The notes under the pieces were generated by a model. That model was not told where the DNA came from. It was given only the letters and a program-made list of their open reading frames with translations, and searched no databases. A DNA stretch of 64,000 bases from positions 1,488,001 through 1,552,000 of the forward strand of contig NZ_JQLY01000001.1 in NCBI RefSeq assembly GCF_000744455.1. Reading direction: 5' to 3'. Every line of letters starts with the position of its first letter. Within the stretch, counting starts at the first letter, position 1. This document shows positions 29,735 to 37,565 of the stretch, in pieces. The DNA is from Methanobacterium sp. SMA-27. GTDB lineage: Archaea; Methanobacteriota; Methanobacteria; Methanobacteriales; Methanobacteriaceae. Made by a program: the position numbers and the translations under genes.

Positions 29735-29850
29735 AATTAAAGTGCAAATAAACTGTAGAATAGTTTTTAAAATTTTATAAAGTTCAGTTTAGAGGATTCG
29801 AATAATGTAAAAAAAAGAATACTAAGATAAATTTATATTTTATTTTTAAA

Positions 29851-31344
29851 CTACAAATTGATTGCTTCTCTGTATATACTATTTACTATGGTTGCTATGT
29901 CCCCATTTTGCTGGTATAAATATTGATATCCATATTGTTTTAATAGATTGGCAGGATCTATTACACCATCTTCAGCACGTATTTCATATATACCGTCATT
30001 ATTTGTGTCTTTAGCAGGATCAACTTTTCCATCATGATCAGAGTCTATCCAATTGGGAAATCCTCCAACTGTACCATATTTTGGTGTGAAATTATCGTCA
30101 TTTGATCTAGGTAATAATGTGTTGTTGAGATTATCAATATTTGTTTTTGTATTTATCCAAATTGAAAATACAGCTCTATTACGAACTAAATTTGTGTAAT
30201 AATGTTGTGTCATTTCCCATATTGTACCTGCACAAACTCCTCCATATATATTAACTATTAAAGCGTTTTCAGGTATTGTAACATTTGTAAGAATTTGATA
30301 ATGAGAATTTGGACCTAAACCATAATTTACTGCATATAATCCCATAGCTTTTAAACCAGATACAATACTGTTCAATCTTGCCATATCAATACTTGTGTTA
30401 ATTATATTATCACTTGTAAGGTAAATTGGTCGGGCATTTGTAATTTGAATTTTTGTGGAGCTGTATTTGTAGTTGTTGGATTCATTGGATTCATTTATAA
30501 GGTTAGTTTTATCTGCGTATGTCTTTATATAATAGCTGGAGCTGGTTACGTTGAGGGGTATTGATAATTTGGTGTTCTGGCTGTTGTTTGTTCCTGCAGC
30601 AAGGGAACTTATGTATCTTTGCCCAATATAAATAGTTGAATTATCTACAAGATAATATTTTACATAGAACCCCCCAGTAGCTGTATTACCTCGGTTTTTA
30701 ACTGTGTTTGGCACTGTTATTGTATTCCCATTCATTCCTTTTGTAGGGGCTGTTACTTGTGTTACTATTAAATCCTTTATTTTGGTGTTAATTTTTAAAC
30801 CCTGAGTTGCAATGATCCTCTGAAAATCTGCTATTAGTATCTTTTTTGTACCAAAACTCACATAGTTGGGTAATCTTAAATTGTTGTTGAAGAAGGTCTG
30901 TGCTCTTGAAAACCCATCTTTCATTTGAGCTAATGTAATCGGGGATACTGTGAATCTGGTTGTATAATAAGAATTACCCTTTCCAGCCAAGTTCTTAACA
31001 CTCCCGGAATTTAATACAAGATAATATTTAATTCCAGTCGGCAATGTTGTTGATGGAATGATGCTGAGCGTTCGGTTACTTATACTTTTTTTTGTATTAA
31101 TTGTTGTTCCTGCACTGTTTTTAAGTGTTATTGACAGAGTTCCAGCTTTTATAGGCTCATTAAAGTAAACTTTAACTGTTTGACTCTTTAATATGATTGA
31201 ATTATTTACAGGATTTACAGATGTAACCTTAGGAGCTGTGTTAGAAGTTACATTAGCAGATGAAATTGTACTTAAATTTAAAAATAATACTAATGCAAAT
31301 AGTAATAGCAATGAAAATACCAATTTTCTATTCAATTTTCTAAT
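29851..31344 (-). CDS. Secreted PMB-repeat protein with Big_5, CARDB-like and unknown C-terminal domain
   Basis: About 497 residues: signal peptide (NRKLVFSLLLLFALVLFLNL), Big_5 domain (about 25-120), one pseudomurein-binding repeat (about 120-175, SRAQTFFNNNLRLPNYVSFGT), a CARDB-like domain (about 185-285, VKNRGNTATGGFYVKYYLVD...NESNESNNY), then the unknown domain (YLTSDNI, GLGPNSHYQIL, ALIVNIYGGVCAGT). Inserted in that domain near 431-455 is DSDHDGKVDPAKDTNNDGIYE, a calcium-binding dockerin-like loop pair missing from the 19876 protein. It is the intact paralogue of 23046-24544. ATT at 31344 lies 9 nt after GGGAG; the in-frame TTG at 31371 is upstream of that site. Confidence 0.8.
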   Translation of the reverse strand: MRKLNRKLVFSLLLLFALVLFLNLSTISSANVTSNTAPKVTSVNPVNNSIILKSQTVKVYFNEPIKAGTLSITLKNSAGTTINTKKSISNRTLSIIPSTTLPTGIKYYLVLNSGSVKNLAGKGNSYYTTRFTVSPITLAQMKDGFSRAQTFFNNNLRLPNYVSFGTKKILIADFQRIIATQGLKINTKIKDLIVTQVTAPTKGMNGNTITVPNTVKNRGNTATGGFYVKYYLVDNSTIYIGQRYISSLAAGTNNSQNTKLSIPLNVTSSSYYIKTYADKTNLINESNESNNYKYSSTKIQITNARPIYLTSDNIINTSIDMARLNSIVSGLKAMGLYAVNYGLGPNSHYQILTNVTIPENALIVNIYGGVCAGTIWEMTQHYYTNLVRNRAVFSIWINTKTNIDNLNNTLLPRSNDDNFTPKYGTVGGFPNWIDSDHDGKVDPAKDTNNDGIYEIRAEDGVIDPANLLKQYGYQYLYQQNGDIATIVNSIYREAINL

Positions 31345-31667
31345 AATAATATCCTCCCCAATTATGCCCAAACTAAAATTATTACAAGTATATTGGATAA
31401 TTATTGCAAATTACATATAAAGATTATGTTTATAGATCTTGAAAAAACAAATTTATGGGTGCTGTTTTTAATTTAAAGTTGTTAGACGTAGATAACACCT
31501 AAACAGGGACTTTTAAAAGATATTTCAAATCATTTTTTTTATTTTAGAATTCTTTATATATCACCAAAAGAATTTCTATTTTAGGATAATCACAAAATTA
31601 TCAAAAAATCTTATATATTAGTGATAGTACACTCCAATTTAGTTATCGAATGGTATGGTGATAGATA
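31345..31667. promoter_or_regulatory. Divergent promoter region
   Basis: For the plus-strand beta-helix gene, TTATATATTAGTGATAGTACA at 31611-31631 closely resembles TTATATACAACGTGATTGTACA at 53391-53412 before the paralogous adhesin. GGTGAT at 31658-31663 is its ribosome binding site. For the minus-strand gene the GGGGAGG site is at 31354-31360, with AATCTTTATATG near 31415-31426 as a possible box. Confidence 0.45.
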
Positions 31668-32831
31668 GTGATAAAAAAGATATTTATATATACATTTTTA
31701 ATGGGTATGTGTTTAATTTCATTACACTCAATAAACGCTGCCACAATAACAGTTAATCCCGGACACAGTATTCAAAATGCGGTTAATCATGCTTCCAATG
31801 GAGATACAATAATTGTTAACGATAACCATAAAAATCCTTACACTTATAAAGAAAGCATCACCCTAAACAAGAAAATTAATATAACGGCCAATGGAAAAGT
31901 TACTATTGAAGCTAAAAATACAAATTCTGCTGTTTTTACTGTAAATGAAAATGGAGCAGGTTCAACTATTCAAAAGTTTAGCTTGACCAAAAGTAGTTAC
32001 TCTATAATGATAAACAACGCGAACAATTGTATTATTAGATATAACAATATAATAGGAGCTTCATTAGTTGGAATACAGTTTTATGGAGATATAGATAATA
32101 CAAAGGTTATATCGAATAATATAAGCGGTACAACTCCAAAGCAGGGAAATGGAATCAGTTTTGAATATGGTACCAGTACCAACAATAATTTAACAGGAAA
32201 TATTATCCGTAATTTTTTAAATGGTATACTATTTAATGGAAACAGCTCTCACAATTTGATATCAAAGAACAAGGTTTACTCTACAGGATATCATGGTGCA
32301 GGAATATACGCTACAGATAATTCAAGATATATGCAAATAACAGACAACAAGATATTTGGAGCCGAAGATGGTATTGCCATACAGAAAATTGGAAGTAGTA
32401 CTGCAAGTCATTATTTGATCAGCAGAAATACGGTTAAGTCAAACAAAAACGGATTTTGGATTCGTTTAACTAGCAGTACAATTTCGTATAACAATGCAAC
32501 ACAGAACAAAGTTAGTGGATTGGATATTACAGGTAGCCATAATAAAATAGTGTACAATACTGCTACAGGTAATGGTAATTGTGGAATTACTTTGGGTAGA
32601 TTTTATTCTAAAGATTACAATACAGTGAGTTATAATACACTAACCTATAATCTTGCTGGAATTAACAGTCAAAGTCATTACACTACAATTTCTAATAACT
32701 ATGTATGTTACAACAAAAATAATGGTATAATATCATTAGCAAATAATACCATTATAACCGGTAACACCATAACAAACACTGCACGCCGTATTATAACTGT
32801 CGGTACGAATGTGTCCTGTCAAAAACAGTAG
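31668..32831 (+). CDS. NosD-like parallel beta-helix surface protein (short)
   Basis: A 387-residue exported protein. Residues 1-25 are a signal peptide (IFIYTFLMGMCLISLHSINAA). The rest is a NosD-type right-handed beta-helix starting with ITVNPGHSIQNAVNHASNGDTIIV. It matches the first third of the 1203-residue adhesin at 53449 almost residue for residue, then ends after GNTITN with a short unrelated tail. It may therefore be a truncated copy that lost its Ig and DUF11 domains, or a naturally short form. GTG start with GGTGAT upstream. Confidence 0.8.
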   Translation: MIKKIFIYTFLMGMCLISLHSINAATITVNPGHSIQNAVNHASNGDTIIVNDNHKNPYTYKESITLNKKINITANGKVTIEAKNTNSAVFTVNENGAGSTIQKFSLTKSSYSIMINNANNCIIRYNNIIGASLVGIQFYGDIDNTKVISNNISGTTPKQGNGISFEYGTSTNNNLTGNIIRNFLNGILFNGNSSHNLISKNKVYSTGYHGAGIYATDNSRYMQITDNKIFGAEDGIAIQKIGSSTASHYLISRNTVKSNKNGFWIRLTSSTISYNNATQNKVSGLDITGSHNKIVYNTATGNGNCGITLGRFYSKDYNTVSYNTLTYNLAGINSQSHYTTISNNYVCYNKNNGIISLANNTIITGNTITNTARRIITVGTNVSCQKQ

Positions 32832-32843
32832 AAACTATATAAA

Positions 32844-32875
32844 ATGAGTTAAAGAGTAAATGAGTTAAAGAGTAA
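32844..32875 (+). repeat. 16-bp perfect tandem repeat
   Basis: ATGAGTTAAAGAGTAA occurs twice in direct tandem between the ends of two convergent genes. A GTAGA/TCTAC pair flanks it. It is probably of no function or part of a terminator. Confidence 0.6.
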
Positions 32876-32916
32876 TTAATCTCTACTACTAACTTATTCC
32901 AATTACAACTCTTTAT

Positions 32917-34173
32917 TTATTTACTACCAGATGTTTGGTTTGCATACAAGTTTATAGGAATAGTTGTTTTTCCCTTGATGTTTGATCTGAATAGGTCATT
33001 ATATTGTACGAATATTTTATCCCATGAATATTCATTTTTAACCCTGGAAAATGCTCTGGATTTAAGTTCTAAATAATTTTCTGGGTTATCTTCTACCTTG
33101 TTTATTCGAACTTTGAGTTCATCCGGATTCATAAAGTATAATGCTGAGTCCTCACAGACTTCCTTGTTGAATTGATTGTCATGGGCTAAAACTACATTTT
33201 TCATGACCATTGCCTCTAATAATGAGGGATTTGTTCCACCTACTGAGTGGCCGTGTAAATATGCGAAACAATTCTGTCTTAACATGTTTAAAGTATCTTG
33301 ATCGTATATTCCACCGGTGAAAACAATTTTTTTGTCTCCACTGTAATTATCAACAATATCGTTGATGTATTCCTCATATTTGGGTGAGACATAATTACCA
33401 ACAATTATTAAAGGTTTTTTTGTATCACTTTTAATGTAACCTTCTATTATGGTGTGAATATTATTTTCGGGCTCTAATCTAGCAACTAAAAGCCAATAAG
33501 CAAGGTTGATAGTGATTCCATGTTTAAGTACGTCGGGAAGTTTTTCGTTATCCCATTTAACAGGTGGTATTTCAGATGCACCGTAAGCAATATAAATTGA
33601 TTCTAGATCATATTTTTTATCATAATATTCCTTTATTCTCTTTGAATCTGCTATTATCTTATCAGCCCAGAATGAACCCATTTTTTCGCTTATTTTCAAT
33701 AAAAATTTTAATGATGAATTAAATTTTTCCCTTTTCCACTCAAATCCGTCCGGATTTAGGTACAATGTTTTGCCGAATAACTTTGGTATAAAAAAGAACA
33801 ATGAAGCACTGTATCCTAACATGTATATTTGATCTGCCATGATACTGGCCTTAAACAGGGAATAAACATCGTAGAGTACTTCATATATTATCCCTATTAC
33901 AGAGTATTTAGGATGTTTTATTGGGAAGTAGAATAGGTTAACACCGTTTAAAGTATCAGGACAACTTTTTTCTCCCGGATGCTCACAGCTCACATATACT
34001 TTGTAACCATTTTTTACCAAATTTTCACTCAAAGTTTCGGTAAACCCTTCAAATCCTCCGTAATTATTTGGGATACCGCGGCTTCCAATAATTGCAATAG
34101 AACTTCTTTGTTTAAACTTGTGCATTTTATCCATCCAATTATTTCTATCTATTTTATGTGAAAAAACTCCCAT
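32917..34173 (-). CDS. GT4 glycosyltransferase with DUF1972 N-terminal domain
   Basis: A 418-residue GT-B enzyme. The N-terminal domain has IAIIGSRGIPNNYGGFEGFTETLSE in parts, the hallmark of DUF1972 rhamnosyltransferase-like proteins. The C-terminal GT1 domain has LLVARLEPENNIHTIIEGY, IIVGNYVSPKY, FTGGIYDQ and the nucleotide-sugar motif GGTNPSLLEAM. Probably cytoplasmic, adding a deoxysugar or hexose to a glycan. The first ATG has no ribosome binding site, and internal ATGs at residues 14 and 17 are possible starts. It stands alone on its strand. Confidence 0.9.
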   Translation of the reverse strand: MGVFSHKIDRNNWMDKMHKFKQRSSIAIIGSRGIPNNYGGFEGFTETLSENLVKNGYKVYVSCEHPGEKSCPDTLNGVNLFYFPIKHPKYSVIGIIYEVLYDVYSLFKASIMADQIYMLGYSASLFFFIPKLFGKTLYLNPDGFEWKREKFNSSLKFLLKISEKMGSFWADKIIADSKRIKEYYDKKYDLESIYIAYGASEIPPVKWDNEKLPDVLKHGITINLAYWLLVARLEPENNIHTIIEGYIKSDTKKPLIIVGNYVSPKYEEYINDIVDNYSGDKKIVFTGGIYDQDTLNMLRQNCFAYLHGHSVGGTNPSLLEAMVMKNVVLAHDNQFNKEVCEDSALYFMNPDELKVRINKVEDNPENYLELKSRAFSRVKNEYSWDKIFVQYNDLFRSNIKGKTTIPINLYANQTSGSK

Positions 34174-34857
34174 TTACATATATTTTATGTGAAAAAATTT
34201 TCCAATATTTTTTTAAACATTTTATTTCTTTACTTATTATAATGTGAATAGCATTATTAATATAATTATCCAAAGTGGCATAGGATGTAATTAGCCAAAT
34301 TAGATAGTAATTGTGATTCAAAAATAAGTGTTATTTAGTGGTTGATATCATTAACAATAATTGACAAATTATCTTGAACTTTTTGCACCCTACCAGTCAA
34401 TTTGGAAAGCTTTAACATGACCCTGAGAGTATTAAGTTAGTATTGGAGTCCTATCCTCAATATAAAAAATATATTATTTTTGTGACGTTTATCACATAGT
34501 AATTTTTGTTAACATAAAATCATAACATATTTCAATTTAATCTATCTAAATAAAAATAGTGGAGGAGATTATCTCTTAATTAACTTTTAACGACTATTAT
34601 TAAATTGAATACAATTTAACAATAATCTAACTTGAAAAAATAAATAAATATCATATTATATATTTATCAGATAATTACATTTTTTACTATGCCTCATGTT
34701 TTGACAATTATTACCGATTCCATTACATGTTATGAATCAATCAACAATGCATGATTACTTGCAATATCGATTAGGCAGGTTCATAGTATGGAAGAAAATT
34801 TAATATCGGAGTAGTATAATAATGTCATTCCACTAGTTTTAACTTTTATATACAAAT
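34174..34857. promoter_or_regulatory. Intergenic region with operator-like palindrome
   Basis: 684 bases between the DUF1972 gene and the insertion sequence. At 34481-34496 TGTGA-CGTTTA-TCACA is a palindrome with the same half-sites and spacing as the one at 53358-53375. On the minus strand a TATA-like AATATATTTTTTATATTG lies beside it (about 34459-34476), so a minus-strand transcript probably starts near 34435. A small ORF lies just downstream of it (separate entry). Confidence 0.4.
34335..34418 (-). CDS. Possible 27-residue small protein
   Basis: ATG at 34418 encodes MLKLSKLTGRVQKVQDNLS and eight more residues to a TAA at 34335. It begins about 20 nt downstream of the start site predicted from the TATA-like box near 34465. 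Composition looks protein-like (amphipathic helix) but there is no well-spaced ribosome binding site, so it is either leaderless, a relic, or not real. Confidence 0.25.
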   Translation of the reverse strand: MLKLSKLTGRVQKVQDNLSIIVNDINH

Positions 34858-36220
34858 TGGGGTTGTCAAGTTGTTTGGGGTTAGAGATTTTTTCCATGTT
34901 TTTGGGTCCTGTTTTGCATTTTGAGTTTTAAATAATTGATTAGCCCTTTAATTATTTTGTATTTCCGTTTGTATGCTTTGGGCAGAGTTTATCTATAGTA
35001 GTTTTCTATACAATTGGATGTTCGTGCTATTTTATGGTTATGCATAAATTGTGTGAGTCTGTTGAGGTTGGGAAGTGTCTTTTTTGTTATGAATCTTCTT
35101 AAAAATGGTGGAATGTCGTCTAAATTGGATAATAATTTATCCAAAAGATTTAATGCTGTTTCATAGTTTGTTGTATCGAATATTTTGTCGTATTTCTTTG
35201 TAATATGGCTTTAATCGTATTTTTTCATCTTCAGATATTTTTTTTGATCGTAATAATTTGTATAATTTGTCTCCAATCATTTTGTAAAAGTGAAATATGC
35301 ATAATTGGTGTTTAACCTTTAATTCATCCATTATATTTTTATATTCTGGTACATGGTCTGTTGTTATTGTTTTTAGTGGTTTATTTTTTGTTGATTCTCG
35401 TATAAACTGTATAATGGTCGTATATTCTTTATCTGGAGTGATTTTTTCATTTACAGGTATGTTGAGTATATGGTCGAATAATGTTAAACGGTACATCCAT
35501 ATGCCTTTAATTTTAACATACTGCTCATCATAGCAGTAATATCCTGAATAATTTGCTTCTATGTTTGATATATGATTTTTAGTTGTTGTTTGTATCCAGT
35601 TGTGAATTGTTTGGTATGATATTTTCACACCAAAGAAATTTGACAAGTCCTCAGAAGCATTTCGTAACGATCTATATCCTGTTTGAAATAATTCAATGAA
35701 TTTATCCTTAAAAATTGACGGGTATCTGTATCTTGGCTTTATAATTGATTCCAATGATGTTGTGAATTTTTTATTACATGATTTACATAAGTATCTTCTC
35801 AAATAAAGCTTAATTGGAGTTTGATTAGGTATAATCAGTTTTCTTTTACTATATTCTTGTTTATTAACCTTTTTTGATTGACAATGAGGACAAATAGGGT
35901 TTATATAATCTATATGATTATCTTCAAGTAATTCTAATTTTTGATAGGCATTTGGGGGTGTTTTAACATTTTTAAATCTTTGATTTATAATTTTATCAAA
36001 ATCAATTTCTTTTTGATCATAATCGGTAAGTTTAAGTTGTATAAAACCTATAGAAGAACTGAGAGTGGATACTATTGTATTGGTCATACTAATATATCTA
36101 CTCTCACTCATATTTATTCTTAACGGTCTTTAAATTAATTATGAGACATTTATAATTCAATCAGAGGTTTATAGAAATTTTTTTCCAAAAATCTCAACAC
36201 CCATTAACTTGACAACCCCA
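34858..36220 (-). mobile_element. Insertion sequence with inverted ends, transposase inactivated
   Basis: A 1363-bp element. Left end TGGGGTTGTCAAGTT at 34858-34872 matches, inverted, the right end AACTTGACAACCCCA at 36206-36220, and imperfect similarity continues inward (GGGGTTAGAGATTTTTT against GGGTGTTGAGATTTTTGG). The transposase gene fills the interior on the minus strand and its original stop falls inside the left repeat. Flanking bases (ACAAAT left, TTTTAT right) show no clear target duplication, so this copy is old or rearranged. Confidence 0.8.
34881..36111 (-). pseudogene. DDE transposase with zinc finger, frameshift and internal stop
   Basis: The first 316 residues are continuous: an N-terminal zinc-binding pair (CPHC...CKSC), a helix-turn-helix (YQTIHNWIQ), the first catalytic Asp in CYDEQYVK, the second in TTDHVPEY, and a CIFHF segment as in IS256/MULE-like insertion domains. 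A one-base shift between about 35165 and 35200 then changes frame. The other frame continues as DKIFDTTNYETALNLLDKLL, reaches SNCIENYYR with the probable catalytic Glu, meets an in-frame TAA at about 34991, and ends at 34881. Two lesions make it non-functional. I cannot assign an IS family with certainty. Confidence 0.82.
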
Positions 36221-36395
36221 TTTTATTTAATAATAGACATTTGAAGTGGTCTAAATTTTAGCAAATAGCTGAAAAAATTGATTGAATTATCAATAAAAAA
36301 TTGAAAATGATGAACTGATTTTGGAATATCAATCTAAAAAATTCTTAGGATCAACATAAAAAAATTATTAATATAATAGTTAATATATAAGATAC

Positions 36396-37463
36396 ATGGA
36401 ATCGGCACAGATAATTAGAACTAATATGTATCCACTGGTTGCAGTTATAGTACTGAACTGGAATGGATGGAAAGACACCATCGAATGTTTAAAATCCATT
36501 AATAATCTGGATTATCTTAATTATTATTTTATTCTGGTTGACAACGCATCACAGGATGATTCATTAAACAAGATTAGGGATTTCTGTAGTGGAAAACATG
36601 TAAATAATCCCCGACAAGATCTGTCCAAATTTGATTGGCCCATTGATATGTTAGAAATTGATTGTGACCAGTTATCATATATTAAACTGGATCACAACAG
36701 ATATAAAAACTCAAACCGGCTTGAAAAATTAATTATAATCAAGAACGACAAAAATTACGGTTTCACCGAAGGAAACAACATTGCAATGAAATTTGCCGTC
36801 GATAAGTTAGCCTTGGACTATTTTCTACTTTTAAACAACGACACAATTGTAGATCAATTATTTCTAAAAAACATGATAAAATCTGTGTGTGAACACACAA
36901 ATATCGGTTTTGCAGGACCTAAAATTTATTATTACATGCCAGAGGAAGTATCAAACATAATAAGTTTTGCAGGGGGAAAACTAGGCTTGAACAGTTCAGA
37001 ACCGCACCCAATAGGTGTTGATGAAGTTGATAATGGACAGTATAACACAGATAGAATTGTTGATTATGTTGAAGGCTCTTGCATGCTTGTTAGTAAAGAT
37101 CTTACCAGTGAGATAGGTTTCTTCAATCCAGATTATTTCACATATTGGGAAGAGATAGACTGGTGTATCCGGGGTAAAAAAGCTGGTTACCACACGTTAT
37201 ACGCATCTAAAGCAAGCATATGGCACAAATGTTATGGTTCAGATACTGGTGCAAGAAGCATTTACTACATGATAAGGAATCGGTTCCTCTTCATTAAAGA
37301 AAATGAATCAAAGGGCCAGAAATTTACTTCACTAATTTACTACTTCTGCTACTTCTTCTGGAAGATATTTTTCTCCTTAACCATTTTACACAGAGATAAA
37401 ACCAAATTAAGATCATTTATACGCGGAACATATGACGGAATCAAAATATTAAGGACTAAATGA
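36396..37463 (+). CDS. GT2 family glycosyltransferase (rhamnosyltransferase-like)
   Basis: A 355-residue GT2 enzyme: VAVIVLNWNGWKDTIECLKSI, LVDNASQDDS, FTEGNNIAMKFA, LLLNNDTIVD, and FTYWEEIDWCIRGKKAGY before a conserved histidine (WHKCYGSDT). About 45 residues (near 60-100) are inserted between the first two motifs compared with the other GT2 proteins here. A C-terminal hydrophobic stretch (LIYYFCYFFWKIFFSLTI) may touch the membrane. No ribosome binding site precedes either candidate ATG (36396 or 36426), so translation may be leaderless. It is isolated from other glycan genes by the insertion sequence. Confidence 0.88.
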   Translation: MESAQIIRTNMYPLVAVIVLNWNGWKDTIECLKSINNLDYLNYYFILVDNASQDDSLNKIRDFCSGKHVNNPRQDLSKFDWPIDMLEIDCDQLSYIKLDHNRYKNSNRLEKLIIIKNDKNYGFTEGNNIAMKFAVDKLALDYFLLLNNDTIVDQLFLKNMIKSVCEHTNIGFAGPKIYYYMPEEVSNIISFAGGKLGLNSSEPHPIGVDEVDNGQYNTDRIVDYVEGSCMLVSKDLTSEIGFFNPDYFTYWEEIDWCIRGKKAGYHTLYASKASIWHKCYGSDTGARSIYYMIRNRFLFIKENESKGQKFTSLIYYFCYFFWKIFFSLTILHRDKTKLRSFIRGTYDGIKILRTK

Positions 37464-37565
37464 GCTAGTTTAAAAAGTAGACTGGAAATTTTTTACTCCC
37501 AAATTTATTATCGATACATCATAAAAATAATTAAAAAAAATTCAATTTAGATTACTTTTTAATTT

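Noticed and set aside
34846..36230. Target-site duplication of the insertion sequence
   Set aside because: Bases outside the two ends (ATACAAAT and TTTTATTT) do not match; the AT-rich similarity is no more than chance.
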